Source of the DNA: Epiperipatus broadwayi
Taxonomy: Eukaryota > Onychophora > Udeonychophora > Euonychophora > Peripatidae
Length of the DNA: 64,000 nt
NCBI GenBank assembly: GCA_028023455.1
Contig: JAQFVV010012666.1
Location: forward strand, 574,847-638,846
Reading direction: 5' to 3'
Numbering within the stretch: position 1 is the first letter of the stretch; the number at the start of each line of letters is the position of its first letter. Positions 38,331 to 51,663 of this stretch are shown here, one piece after another. The notes beneath the pieces were generated by a model. The model did not search any database and was not told the origin of the DNA. It saw nothing but the letters and a program-made list of their open reading frames with translations. A program made the translations under genes and the position numbers.

Positions 38331-38906
38331 ATGACCAACCATTTTAATCCAGATCGTATCCTATCCCGTACCAATATCTGCAGGAAATACCCAAGGGGGA
38401 TCATTTCCAAATGCTCTTCACCTTACTGCAATCCAGTTGTAACTGTGAAGAAGAAAGATGGGTCGATGAGATTTTGTTTGGATGCTCGGCAGCTAAACAA
38501 AATTACTGTTCCAGACAGAAATATTCCACCGCCCATTCACGAGTTGTTCATGAGATTTGGAAACAAGAAGGTATTTTCTACTTTCAATCTGACTTCCAGC
38601 TATTGGCAGATCGAGCTTCATCCTGATGATCGCCAGTATACTGCTTTTCGGTATGAAGGTTTTACCTATCAATTTAATAGAATGCCATTTGGGTTGATCA
38701 ATAGTGGTGCTGGTCTAATTAGATGTATAGATAAGACCCTTTCTCCTGAGATTAAGCGAATCATAACCATTTATGTGGATGATGTAATTATTGCATCATC
38801 CAGCATTGAAGAACATCTTCAACAACTCACCACATTTTTCCAGGAGTGCTTTCACAAAGGAATAAAATCAATTTCAAGAAAAGTACCCTGGCATTTGATC
38901 AGGTAG
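38331..38906 (+). pseudogene. Gypsy element reverse transcriptase with altered catalytic residue
   Basis: RT fingers and palm: SSPYCNPVVTVKKKDGSMRFCLDARQLN at residues 29-56 gives the usual SPW..P...V.KKDGS.R...D.R.LN series, then the first catalytic motif, then FNRMPFGLINSGA, and YVDD at 148-151. The first catalytic motif reads FNLTSSYWQI, with Asn at residue 86 (AAT at 38586-38588) where Asp is expected. That is a G-to-A change sufficient to inactivate. A frameshift near 38850-38880 moves the rest of the RT into the next frame. Confidence 0.88.
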
Positions 38907-40873
38907 TCTTTTTAGGTCATATCATAGGTTGTAATGGGATAAGACCTCATCCAGATAAGATCTCTGCCATTCAAGACTTTCCTAGGCCTACTAATAAAAA
39001 GCAAATTCGGTCATTTTTAGGTTTGTGTAATTTTTACCACCGTTTCTACAAAACATTTGCTGGCCACATGGAACCTTTATTGAAATTAATCAGGAAAGAA
39101 GAAAAATGGAATTGCACTGAAGAACAAGAGAGGGCATTTGAAAATATCAAAACAGGGTTTTTTTTACAGCAAACAATTTTGGCTTTCCCTGATTTTGATA
39201 AACCATTTGTCGTTCAAACTGACAGTAGTGGTTTCGGGTTAGGGGTAACATTATCCCAAATCCAGGAGGATGGTCAACCTGGCGTCCTGTACTTTATCAA
39301 TCGACTCCTGAAAGGTCCGGAGTTGAATTATATGGTAACTGAGAAGGAGGCACTAGCTATAGTGGGGGCCTTCCAGAAGTTCCGACAGATGCTTCTCAGA
39401 TCTGAGGTGATAGTGGTCACAGACCATAAGAGCATTGAATTCCTGAACCACAGCTATTTGACCAACAGTCGCCTAGTTAGGTGGAGTCTGCTGTTTCAGG
39501 AATTTAATTACACTGTAAGGTATTGCAAAGGATCCGAGAACACAGTAGTTGATATACTTAGTCGGAATCCATGTCGGTTAGATCAAAACCATCTATCTGT
39601 AGAAGATGCCTACATTACAAATGTCAATTTAATAATCGATAGTAATGTAGAGGATGAGTTAGAAAGGTTGCCCAGATTACAATTTGAAGATCCGAATTTA
39701 AATTTAGTCATAAGAGCCCTAAAAGGAGAAGTTTTGAATGTGCCCAAGAATCTGACACTTTATAAGGTAGAAAATCAGATCTTGTTCTATCAAATTGATT
39801 CAAATACTGTAGAATGGAAAGTAATGATACCTACAATTTTACGTACCCCACTCATAAAGTATATTCACTGTTTGTATGGACATTACAGTGCCCGTAAAAC
39901 AGAACATACTATGAAAACTTGGTTTTACTCGCCAGGCATGTATAAAGATATCTTGAGAACACTCCAGAATTGTCTAGTATGCCTAAAAGCTAAGCCAGTA
40001 AACCAAAATTATAGCGAGGCATTAAAATCTATAATTCCTGAAAGACCAAATGAGATCTTGGCGATCGATTATTATGGACCATTACCTCCATTCAATAAGC
40101 AAATATATCTCTTGGTCGCCTATGATCTCTTTTCTAAATATGTCTCTGCTTACCCTATACCCCAGGCTAATACCAGACACACAATCAGGGTATTAGACAC
40201 TCTTCAATTCCCCAAGATAGGAAAACCTAAAACTATTTTGTCAGACCGTGGAACACCTTTCCTATCTAAGGAATGGAAAAGATGGGTGGAGAAACTACAA
40301 ATCAAACACGTGCTCACTTCCATTAGAAATCCACAATCAAACCCTTGCGAACGCATAATGCGGGAGCTTGGCCGTTTGTTCAGGACTTACCTAAAGGATG
40401 AGCATAGGGGGTGGGTGAAGCAGACAGAATGGGTAGTGAATTACATAAATTGGGGTGCAAATTAATCTACTTGATTCGCACCCATCCAACTACATTTTAA
40501 CCAACCTATTCCTTCATTATTTGTGAAATACCAACCTCCAATTGAATGTCATCACTATGACATAGAAACTAAAATTCAAATGGCTCGACAACAGTTAATT
40601 AATAAATCCAATTTTAGAAATAAGGGAAAGGAAAGCAGACACCACTTTAAGATTGGAGACAAGGTTTTTGTGAAAACACATAACCCCAGTAAACCAATGG
40701 ATAATGTTTATCATAAATTTTGTCAACAATATGCTGGACCATATGCTATTGTGAAACAAGCTGGCCCAAATGCATTTTGGTTAAATATTGATGGAGAGAT
40801 AAAAGGAACTTATAATGCTCGGATATTAAAGCCATACAGTGGTTGTCAAGCATTGCCATGTACAGAAGCTTAG
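38846..40873 (+). pseudogene. Gypsy element RT C-terminus, RNase H and integrase
   Basis: 539 residues open, then stops at 40463 and about 40472, then the same frame to 40873. RT thumb: FLGHIIG...RSFLGLCNFYHRF. RNase H: D126 (VQTDSSGFGLGV), E168 (TEKEAL), D193 (VVTDHKS), D234. Integrase zinc finger: H341, H346, C376, C379. Integrase core: D408 (AIDYYGPLP), D467 (LSDRGTPF), E502 (NPCER). After the stops, a GPY/F-type module lies at about 40715-40800 (YAGPYAIVKQAG). All catalytic residues of RNase H and integrase are retained, so decay here is recent. The DYYGPLP...LFSKY style resembles invertebrate Ty3/gypsy elements. Confidence 0.9.
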
Positions 40874-41515
40874 TTATTTGTAAACAGATGACCATGATTA
40901 AAGTAGATGAAAGTGAAGTTTATAAAAAAATGTAAATGGGTATATGCAGGTGTATTGTAATGAGAAAGACAGTATTGTTCATGAGTAAATAGCTAAAGTA
41001 GGTAGATGTGATGAGGATGCACTGAAATTAATTTTGAAACATTTTATTGAGATATCTTAGAATCGGCTGAGATGTGGTAATTGACCCATAGAATGTGGGA
41101 ATCCCATATTTTGTTCAGACATTATAAAAATCCAATAAGACTCCTAGGGAGCAGGATATAGGCTGACAAACTCAAATATGTGCCTTCTGGAACAGAGACA
41201 CTTAACCAGTCAAATTCAGACTATTCAACCGTCATATAGTTAGTAATTCTAGAAAAGATAATAGAAACAATGTTAATGATGACAGTAATTCAATGTTAAG
41301 ATGAAATAGATAAGGATAGGAGTCTAACCAAAAATGAGTAACATAAAAAAAAGCAAATGTATATTGATGAGTAAATTAAAATAAGTACGACAGCATTAGA
41401 ACTCTCCCTATTTAAAAAAAATAAAATTATCCAACACAATAACCATCCAAACCTTTGTTTAGGTGCTAGAATTTTGACAATGGTCTAAATTTTAACCTTC
41501 TAAGGGTATGGGAAA

Positions 41516-43699
41516 TGTAAGGTGATGTCCAATTCTTATAAAAAAATAATAATAAGTAACTGATGTTTTAGGATAAAAATGTATAAAGATTAAATAAGCA
41601 GCCAATTTTTAAAACCTAATTTTTTTTAGATATTTGGAGACATATACACATATATATACACACAAACATAACCATACATTCATGAAAGAATGAACACATT
41701 TATTTTTTTTATTAAATGTAAAATAAAATATATACATATACACATATATATACATGAATGTAGATTTTAAATCATGACGTGACAAAATAGAAAAGAAATA
41801 TTTGACATTAAATTCTAGTAACCACGTTTCTTTTGTTTAAAAGAGGAAAAAAAAGAGTAAACCTTTGTTGATTTTGGGAACGTGGAAAAATATCTAAGCA
41901 ACATATTTTTTTTTTAGTTGTTGTTGGTTTTTCTTGTTCAACTGAAGTGCATGAAAGTAAAGTTGTAAAGAATATTTTAATTATTATATTAGTTATTAGG
42001 ATTTCCTTTCTTTATTAATATTAAACTATTTAATATTTGGAATTTTATTATTGATAAGTGTAAAATGTTTTAAAAAGGAAAAAAAAAACATTATTTAATT
42101 GATGAACTTTCGTTCGTTCAAATAAATGCTAAGAGCATCATAGTTATTTAACATTGTTAAAAAATATAATTGCTATCAAATGTTTCTGGGATAAAATAAA
42201 ATCAACTAATGATGAAATAGAACTTTATTAACATTATTTTTAAAGTAAAATCTTTATCATGCATTTCATACATATATAAATAAAACTGCATAGAAATAGC
42301 GTTCGCCTTATAATATAACGTAAGCCTTGGAAAAGGATTCATATTTAATAATTTATATTGTGTAAATAATATCTAACAATGCACTTTTGCTAATTGAGTG
42401 TCAGGGGATTTTTCTATCCTCTTGGTGTCATTGACGTGTGATGGAGGATCATATTTATTGGTATATATTGTTTAAATCAACGTGGAAAGATCTTGTTATG
42501 GAATGGAAATGCATGGCTTTAAAATCAAACGCCGAGGAATTCAATTTCATCATGGGAATTGTAATGCTTAGAATGTCAACATGACTTAATATACATGAAG
42601 GAAAGAAAGACATTATCTGCTAAGAATACAGAAGCTGCTCTTGAAAATTTAATTTGCTATTGTTTTAAGGAATTCCAAAATTTCATTATATTTTATGTTT
42701 CAAATATTTTTTTTTTTTTAAATGTATACTGAGAGTTGGGTTGTGAATTTTTCTCACTCTTTTATTCAAGTGTAGCAAACATTTTTTTTAAAAAAAAAAA
42801 AAGAACCCATTTGTTTAGATTTTTATAGGGTGAGAGAGATGCACAACTCAAACTATACATCAATATATTATATATGTTTGTAAATAAAATATTATCATAA
42901 TTGAAGGTTTAAATTAAACTGGACAATGACTGAAACAAAAGGTAAGATTTTAAATATTTACATTTATTAGATAATTAATACATTAAAATCAAACTAATTA
43001 ATAAGTAAATATATATAATATTTTCTTAACTATACAAAACACAAATTAGCAATTCATGGACATAACCTTGAGGTACATTTAAAGGACATAAACAGAATGA
43101 TAATCGTACATTAGTAATATAATTTTATATTTAAAATAATTAATACATTATTGTAAATTATGCACTAAATTTTATAATTCTTATTTCAACCCATATTTTA
43201 ATATTTAAATTACAGCTAGTCTTATTGTTGTAGAGATAAATTAATGTTTTATAATAATCATGTATATATTCTGTTGATTTATAAATATTATAACTATAAG
43301 CATGATCTGTTAATAAATATTTATTGTTTGAAGTTAAAACCTTTGTTTCTCTGGTCTCTAGATTGTCAAGCATCATTCATACTTCACTCACCAGAATAGC
43401 TATTATACATGCATACAGATTTTTAATTTATTATTAGCAATAGCCATTAAGGATCTATATAGAGGTCACATTATTGCCATCCTATTTAATTCCATCCTTG
43501 AGCAGAGTTAAAGGCAAATGTCTACACTGAGTTAGAACCCCGAGTAGTAATAGGACCTGTAAGTAGAGAAGGCTCTGGGTGTACTATCCTAAAAGGGTTT
43601 TACAGTCCATTACATATTTTGGCAACCCAAACATTTGGGGCATCAATTAATTAAATATCTTACCCTGTAGACTCCCGGTACATTTTACGGTCCGTTACA
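41516..43699 (+). repeat. Probable 3' LTR of the gypsy element
   Basis: A purine run AAGGGTATGGGAAA is followed by TGTAAGG at 41516. The far end GGTCCGTTACA at 43699 abuts (TA)n. Near the end, ATTACA is followed by a TGGCAACCCAAACATTTGGGG block similar to the ends of other LTRs here. With no 5' partner to align, the left limit is tentative. No gene inside. Confidence 0.5.
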
Positions 43700-43723
43700 A
43701 TATATATATATATATACATATAT
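43700..43723. repeat. (TA)n between two LTR-type termini
   Basis: A short TA tract separates GTTACA (end of the gypsy LTR) from TGTAACAG (start of the next segment). Confidence 0.85.
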
Positions 43724-46700
43724 TGTAACAGAAATAAAATTAGAAGCAATTATTAATTATTATAATATGTTTATAATCTGCACTATTTGTAACAGTATGA
43801 ATAAATAAAGGTGAACTGACAAAAAGGTTGATAAAAGGCTGTTACTTTATAACTGATTATAATCTATATATTGATGAATGATAAAATGATAGTTGCTATA
43901 ATTCAATAACTAAACACTGAACATGATATATCCTATGCTCTAACGGTTCATCATTTGTAACCGAGTAAATTAAATGAGAAATGAATTCACTGTGTTAGCT
44001 AGAATACAATTTATAATTAAATAAGGATGATGTTAACATATAAATCAGAACATATGCATATCATGCTCTATTTGGGTGTCTAATTTCTAATTAGTTAAAT
44101 ATAATATTATAGCCCGTTTGCAACTATCCCAACACTAATTATGTCACATTAGTAATGAAATAAATAAATTAACTCATTTCTTAATACTTAAAATAACAAC
44201 AATGAAAATTAAAACTATCATCATTAAAGATTTAATGATATTTAAATATTGGGGAAGTCATTTGAACAATAAAACATACTGGCCATTGTCATCAAATAAA
44301 AAAATATTAAATATAGCAACTGAATAAAATTACCCACTGTGAGATCCCTGGAGTGCATTATGCTTATCTCCAATACTAGGTTCTTTTAACAAAGAATCCT
44401 TCCTATACTTCTTTCCAACTATATAAGACCATTCATGGTCATATGCACACACTGGTGCTGTTTATAACAACTTATAAAATTTTCATATAAAGTTAATATT
44501 ATGAAGTTGGAAAGGGATGGGATCACTTTTATTCAGTTTAGCTAAGTACATGCATTTTCCCTTGAGCATCATTAGATCGTTTTAAATCTAGATAAATATC
44601 TGTTTAGTGTGTACTGAGTTCAAACTCATTCAGCACATTTTTATTACACATGACTTGGATTACAAATGAAAAAAATGACACTCTTATATTTTATCTATAT
44701 CAATGAAATTACAAGATCCCAATATTACCAAAATTTATATTATAGATCAAAGACTCTTATAGACATTGCTAGCTCATTTACGTATGTTGATGGATTGACA
44801 AGTATAATTCTATTAATGGCTTCTAAACAAGCATCGTGAAGACCATTACTGATATGGATTGCCATTTAACAAGATTATTTAACTTAATTATTTATTACAA
44901 TTTAAAGGTAATAATGATGATAATAATAATAATAATAATAATGATGATGGTAATAATATCATAATAATAATGATAATAATAGTGATGATGATACCAGCCA
45001 TAGCTTTATAATGAACTCATAACAATAAATTTATCTTTATAAACTCATAAGCACTTTTTAAAATCAACCCTTGTCCAAATGGGATTTAAATATTACATTC
45101 ACTAGCATTTAGAAGTTTATGGTTGTTTACTAAAATACTTTTTTAGTTTAAAACTATGGTTTAATAATACTAGTGATAATGACTGATCCTCACGAAGCTC
45201 TATGCATGATATTCAACTTTCTACAAACCCTTATTTACTAAATATATTCATTATGTTAAACATTAGATTTAATGACTATAATTTATTTAATCAATGATGA
45301 TGGCGATCATAACTCATATACAGTATTATTTGAAACAGTGTTTTAATCAATAATATGATATCCATCTTTGATGAGTATGATTAAAACTAATGGACACAAC
45401 ATAATTTTAGCTTTCTTTATACACCTACAATTATTAAAACTTGGTTATTATCAAGCATAATCCCTAAATACTTAAAGGTAAATCAACATTCTAGTTTACT
45501 TAACATTTTCTGAGCACTTTCTTAATATTTGCGAATGCTTGCTCAATATTTACAAATGATGATTCTTAATATATGCGAGCAATGATGATGATAATCATTT
45601 AAAGCAACAGAATTAAGACAAAAAAAACATGATATTTTTAATAATAATTCGGCATCCAATTAAGATATATAAGTATATTTATTAATATTATTCTCCTTTC
45701 CCTCTTTAAAATCAAATTTACTAATTAGATAAATGGCTTTTTATTACATTAATTCAAGAACAAAATTGTATATACAAGTTTGTCATTTTTGGATATTTTA
45801 AAATAAGCTGCCTTAAAATGGCATTAAAAATACATTTCATGGAATGCTTACTTAAGACTTTCCTAACTTATATCATAAAATAAATTTCATATGTAACCCG
45901 TGTTTTATTTCACTTCCATTCATATGCAAGCCTTGCTTTATAATTTACCATATTTAAACTAATTATGTATAATCTATTCTTTTGATGTGTTTGTATAAGC
46001 AGTTAGACATGCACACACACCATGTGATATGTCAACATATATTTCTAAAATGTGTTCTTTTATATTAGAGATTAATACATAAATTATATATATAAAAAAT
46101 ATTCTTGCAATCTTGAGCAAAAGAAAATAAAACTACATTATATCAATTTTAATATGCAACAAGATAAATAATAAAAACAAAACATTATAAATGCATATAT
46201 TTATAGGCTGCTCATTATCATAACAAATGAAGAACAATAAAAAAAAATTAATATTACAATGTAAAATATAAAAAAATAATAATAAAAAGTAATGAAAATT
46301 TAAGTTTAAAGATTTAAACTGTGTTTGTGTGATGTTATATGATATTGAGAATAACTATCGATAAAGAAGCCTTTAATGTTTCTGTATCAAAAGAAAAAAA
46401 ATAATGCTTTGACCAATAAATTAAGGTTTACTTTCAATAAGCAAGAATAAAAGATCTGTTAAAGAAAGTTCATAATTACCCGATTACTTTCACTTCTTAT
46501 AAATGTCCTGAGTTTGAATTCTTCGACTGCTTGTCTTTGCTCCATTTAAAAAAAAGAAAGTTCTTGTCGATATGTTCTAATAAACATGAATTAATTGACT
46601 TGCTGTTTCCACAACTTTAAAATTATTTATTGTTGATACTTTTGATAATGCTGAATTTGTTGACTGGCTTTATTCTAATTTTCTCAAAAAGAGTTTTTAC

Positions 46701-47991
46701 AAGTACTTTTAGATAAGTATGAACTGGTGGATTTGCTTGTTTAAATCATTTCAAAAAAAAATCATTGTAGACACTTTAGATGAATGAGGAAAACATTAAA
46801 AAAATTTGATTCATAGCTTCATCAAACCTGGCTATATATATGGCTTTTATTCATCTTTCGTTTCTTCTTGGCTCTTGTCAAAGATGATAATGAGATGACA
46901 TTTTGGCTGGTTTTAAATTTGTCCATTCTTTTTGTTACTATGGATCGGTATATGGTTCCAAAGTAGACAAGTGATTTAACCCATTCTGTATTAATCAGGC
47001 AGCAGAAATAATGGTTTTAGTAATGCAAACTCATTGTATTATACACAGCAAAATATATTAATATCAGATCATAAAATTGTTAATAACTTCTTCCAAGAAA
47101 TTCAATTTTGTTCCATTTTATCTTTATCTTAATCTTGCTGGGAATTACTTATATATACACACATCTTTGTCTATACTGACTTTAAAACAAGAGTCTTTTT
47201 TTTTATGTTTTTTCAAAGAGTGAAAAAAAATTAATCACTCCACTCTTAAAAAATAAAAATGAAAACGATCCATTTGCTTTTAGTTTTCATGAACTCAATC
47301 ACTAAATCTCTGTCTAATAATAATGAATAAACTGATTGTTATATCTCTTCCTAATAACAGTAAAAAAAACTGACCATAGTAATATTAATTATTGACTTTC
47401 TTTTTAAAATTACATATTGTTAGATCACTCTCCTCCAAATAAAAATTGAACTGCCTCTCAATATTATTTCACTCAGATTTTATTTCAAATTTCTGACCAA
47501 AAAAAGGCCAGCTGCAAATCCTGTACCTTGAGACAAACATTAACCAAAAGCTTCACAAGTTTGATGTCTGTCGCAATTAATAAAAACTTAGGATTAATTG
47601 TTACTTTTATTACATCCAAGCATCACTTTCTTCTCTAGATATCTACAATCTAGATAACACAAAAAAACAAAGCTTGCAATCTAAGTCATTAAAATATTTG
47701 TGTAAAAATGTTTTATATTTAAAACATTCATATTCACACATGTACATTTTCACATTCTAATCTGCTAATCTTGATCACTTTATTAACACTTTCTTTCTGA
47801 TCTGCTTTCTTTTAACAAAAAAAAAGTTAAATAATTTAACACCTTATTTAATAAGAAAATATAATAAATCAATGTTAAATATTATTACATTCTCTCTTTA
47901 CAATTGCTTATTTATTAACTATTTATAAATTATATAATAATAAATACACACGTAAATCTAAAGATATAAAATATATTTTTTTAATTAAATA
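43724..47991. other. AT-rich segment, possibly another LTR-type insertion
   Basis: Starts TGTAACAG directly after TA. No matching TTACA end was found before the TA palindrome at 47992. An imperfect AATAAT/GATGAT tract lies at 44915-44995. Diverged modules lie at 46490-46800 (TTGTCGATATG / TTGTTGATAC / TTGTAGACAC). No gene seen. Confidence 0.35.
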
Positions 47992-48070
47992 ATATATTGG
48001 TGTGTTTGAAATGAGTCATATATATATATATATATATATATATGACTCATTTCAAACACACCAATATATA
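47992..48070. repeat. Perfect palindrome around a (TA)12 core
   Basis: 28-base arms (47992-48019 and 48043-48070, containing GGTGTGTTTGAAATGAGTCA) are exact inverted copies around about 24 bp of TA. The right arm leads into another TA tract ending at 48084. It could extrude a cruciform. Confidence 0.95.
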
Positions 48071-48084
48071 TATATATATATATA

Positions 48085-50872
48085 ATAACTGGGCAACCAT
48101 ACAAACCCTTTATTACCTCAGTTGTAACAATTTCCTGATGAGCATGTTGCAGGAAGGGACTATCGATTGGCATTCCCCAATGAAGACGTTATGCCCCCCT
48201 ACAACAATATTTCCTGCTCATCAGAGGATGTAGCACCATAGAGACTGGAAGCATTTAGACATTTCTATGTTTGGTTTTTCAAATGGCGACACTAGAGATC
48301 CATCTCACTACAACCTGACTTACTTAGGTCTAGTTATGCCAGACATAGATCAGGAGGCATGGAATTCTCATGAATAAGTGCACTAAATGATGAGTGATGC
48401 AATAAAAAATATAGAATTGAACAACTGGATAACTAAAATTAATTTTAGGTAACAACAATTTTATTTAACAAATGAATTTGCAAGTCCTTCAGAATAAAGT
48501 TTATTCATAACCATGTGATGACTCATTTGCAATTCATTTATGAAAAGATTAGAAGCAGTTTATTGATCAATAGCTCATTTACAAGTCTTTCTAATAAATT
48601 TCATCCTTCGTTTTAAATGAAGGCTCAATTTGATTTATCTTAGGTAAAGAATTCAAATGGTCTTTTATCAAGTAGACACCTACCAAAACTGCATGAATAT
48701 TTTTCAACTGTTTATTCCATGTCTGTACAGCCTTTTTAGATAAGTAAATAGGTAAGATGAGCTATTACAGATCTGTAACATTTCAATAATTCAGTCAAGT
48801 ATCAATGTACATTGGTGCTCATAAATTTCGATATTTTCTTTGTACACAATCGAGATGCATGTAAACATTTGTAATTTTTATAGTACTTCATTATTTTATT
48901 TAATTTATCACAACAGGTAATATAAACAATTCTTGGTTTGTGGACTATTCATAGTCCAGTCAGTGTAAATGTGCATCTATGTGTATAAGTTTCATTACTT
49001 TCATCACATAATACCAATATGCATGTAAGCATTTATAATCCATATAGTCTTTCATTATTTTATTTTTATACCATCGAGATGCCTGTAAGCATTTGTAATT
49101 TTTATTAAGTGATATAGCATAATCACTTATTTGGTCTGCCGGAGATGTATATTTCTTCATATAAGTTGTTCAGCAGCTGCATTTATTTATTAGCCGGTTT
49201 GAGTTATATGTAATATCACAGTATTTCTGGCCTTTCAAGGAGCACTTATTTGTAAATCAATAATATCAATCATTTAAAGTATTCATTTGTTTTTTTTTAG
49301 TTTATTTCAATTCAAATGTATCAGTAGATGAGAAGACAATCCTTATAAAAATGCATTTTGATTATAGGTATTTTAGTATTTATAATTTTATCTTTAATAA
49401 AATCTATTTCCATAGCTAAATTTATTCATAATTTTCTTTTTTTTTTCTTTTTAAGAAAAATGTTTTGTTTTATCTTTTATAAACACATATAAATATTGAA
49501 TAACATGCCTTTTGATTATCAACATTTGAAACATCTAGTATTCACAATTTATTACTAATAAAACATATTTTTACATAGCTAAATTTATTCCTAAATTTCT
49601 CTCTCTTTTTTTTAAGAAAGGTGTTTTGTTTGGTCTTTTATAAGCACATATAAGTTTTGATTAAAATACCTTTTAATTATTAACATTTAAGACATCTAGC
49701 ATTTACAATTTATTATTAATAAACATATTTTACATAATTCATTTTAAGAAAGATGTTTGTTTTGTTTTTGTATTTTTATAAACATGTATAAGTATTGAAT
49801 AAAATTCCTTTTGATTATTAACATTTAAGACATCTAGCATTTACAATTTATTATTAATAGACATATTTTTATGTAACTATTTTTTTATTCATAATTTTTT
49901 TCTTTTCTAAGAAAGACGTTTGTTTGTCTTTTATAAACACATGTAAATATTACATATTTTATAAAATCATAACCTTCATTTTATCCAGTTAGTGCCTTCC
50001 TATCCATGATGTGAAGGCATTCAAAAGGGGTATTTCAGTGGAAAGGAATTATTTCCTTTCTATGATGTTTATCCAGGCAAATCTTGGAGACACACAGCTT
50101 GGAATGAAGAGAGAAAGCTGTTATCATTTAACCTTCCATTGTTATGTTTTCCTTAATAAAGTTTTATTTTTCCATCATTAACAGTGGCTGTAAAGGTTAT
50201 ATTCAATTTTTTTAGCTGTTCTTAAAAATCTTTTTTCTGAAAATTTTTCCGAAACAATCTTCTTTAAAATACACTGTAAAAGTCTTTTTTTTAAATCCAC
50301 TTTAAAAATCTCTCTGAAAAACTTTTTAAAATCTGCTTGAAAATTTTTTAAAATCTCCTCTGAACTTGCAGCTGAAATATTTATATTCTGCTCCTTGGAT
50401 TGAATAAGCAGCCTTTCCCATTGTACCTAATTTGTTATACCCCTCTCATTTAAGCCTGAGTGCTTACCTCTTCTTAAAGATTAGAATTAGTTTTGGTGGG
50501 ATAGATAAAAAATCATAAGGGTAAGCCATGTTTTCCAATTTGAAAAGACTGCCTCAAGCTATTATCACACATTTATATGACATCATCATTCCAAAATTTA
50601 AAATGTTATATTTTTAATAAATGCCAGCTTTTATTTTTATCGTAATTTAAAACTAAGAAATCAAAAATGATTTATCTTTATTTTTTTTTTCTCAATTATA
50701 GAAAATAATGATTTTCTTTATTAGATTGATGAATCTTAATAAAGATTTCTACTTTTTTAATTGCAGATTTAAATGTATTTGTTGTCTTTTTTCTTTTTAA
50801 TTTGACAATTATATTTTTAAATGGGGGGATCTTTTGAATACATACGTGGAACAGTACATCTGTTTTATTACA
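48085..50872 (-). repeat. 3' LTR of element C
   Basis: Contains about four imperfect 120-170 bp tandem modules at 49370-49980. Each has AACATTTAAGACATCTAGCAT-like text, CATTTACAATTTATT and TTTTATAAACACATATAA. An inverted CTGATGAGC...GCTCATCAG pair lies near 48135 and 48218. No gene. Confidence 0.75.
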
Positions 50873-51660
50873 CCCTGCCAAATTTTGAAATTAAATTGCC
50901 TGGATATATGATTTTATTCCACATATTATACACACCATCTCTCATTACTGCATCTCTTCTGGTTTTACATGTGCTGTTGAAATAGGTAAGATGAGACAGG
51001 AAAGTGAATACATGAATCATAGCCTCCAATGCTAGAATAAGCAGATGGCCAAGCACAAACTACTAGTACACCCTGATCCATGATTTCATGAGAAAATATC
51101 TCATTTTTAAGCATTACCTCTCTTGTACATAGAGGGATCATCCCTCTAAGAGAAGGACACAGGAAAAAAATTGGCACTGAGCCAGCCCTGCCTATCTTCT
51201 GTGAGTCTTCAGTGCTTATTCATTTGGTCTATTCATGAGACCAAGGACTATTCATGAGGCCTATTTATACCCACCCATGGCTACTCTCAGAGATCAACAT
51301 CCATGTCTGGATAGTGCCGAGCATATAATTCAGAGCATTATAAACACAATGCATCCAAGCAGCTCTGCTCAATCATCCACCCACCTCAACATGAAAAACA
51401 CAAGTTCATGCATCACTACATCTCATTCAAAAACTTCTTCCATCAGCTATCTCTATCTTATTGTTCTGAATTATAACTACAACCTGGTTTAGGAGACTGA
51501 GGATCCTGATCAGTTCTCCTATAATACTATTCTGTATTATGAGGTGTCACACTTTTGGATCATCTTTTCGTTGGGAGTTTCTCATGCTCAATATCACCGT
51601 GGTGGCTTGCTTCTTCACTTCCGTATTTTGTTTGTAGATCCTTGTTACTGTTTGATCATC
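50873..51660. other. 3' untranslated part of element C interior
   Basis: Somewhat GC-richer than its surroundings. Open frames at 51177-50965 (minus) and 51235-51492 (plus) lack any motif. Confidence 0.35.
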
Positions 51661-51663
51661 TAA

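Larger units (their letters stand above)
34563..43699 (+). mobile_element. Ty3/gypsy-type LTR retrotransposon, degraded
   Basis: Gag, protease, RT, RNase H and integrase follow in Ty3/gypsy order on the plus strand. A TTGGCGCGCAACA block at the left TA border resembles a primer-binding region. No 5' LTR is visible, since the sequence upstream is TA and the palindrome. A probable 3' LTR ends GTTACA at 43699 against (TA)n. At least six in-frame stops and two frameshifts make it inactive as it stands. Confidence 0.85.

Noticed and set aside
48130-48180. CTGATGA with a GCA/TGC stem near 48136 as another hammerhead
   Set aside because: The expected GAAA is absent (AGGAAG instead) and there is no stem I; the CTGATGAGC pairs with a nearby GCTCATCAG instead.
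51235-51492. 85-residue plus-strand frame inside element C
   Set aside because: Antisense to the element, no motif, and the Ser/His/Thr-rich composition looks like chance.
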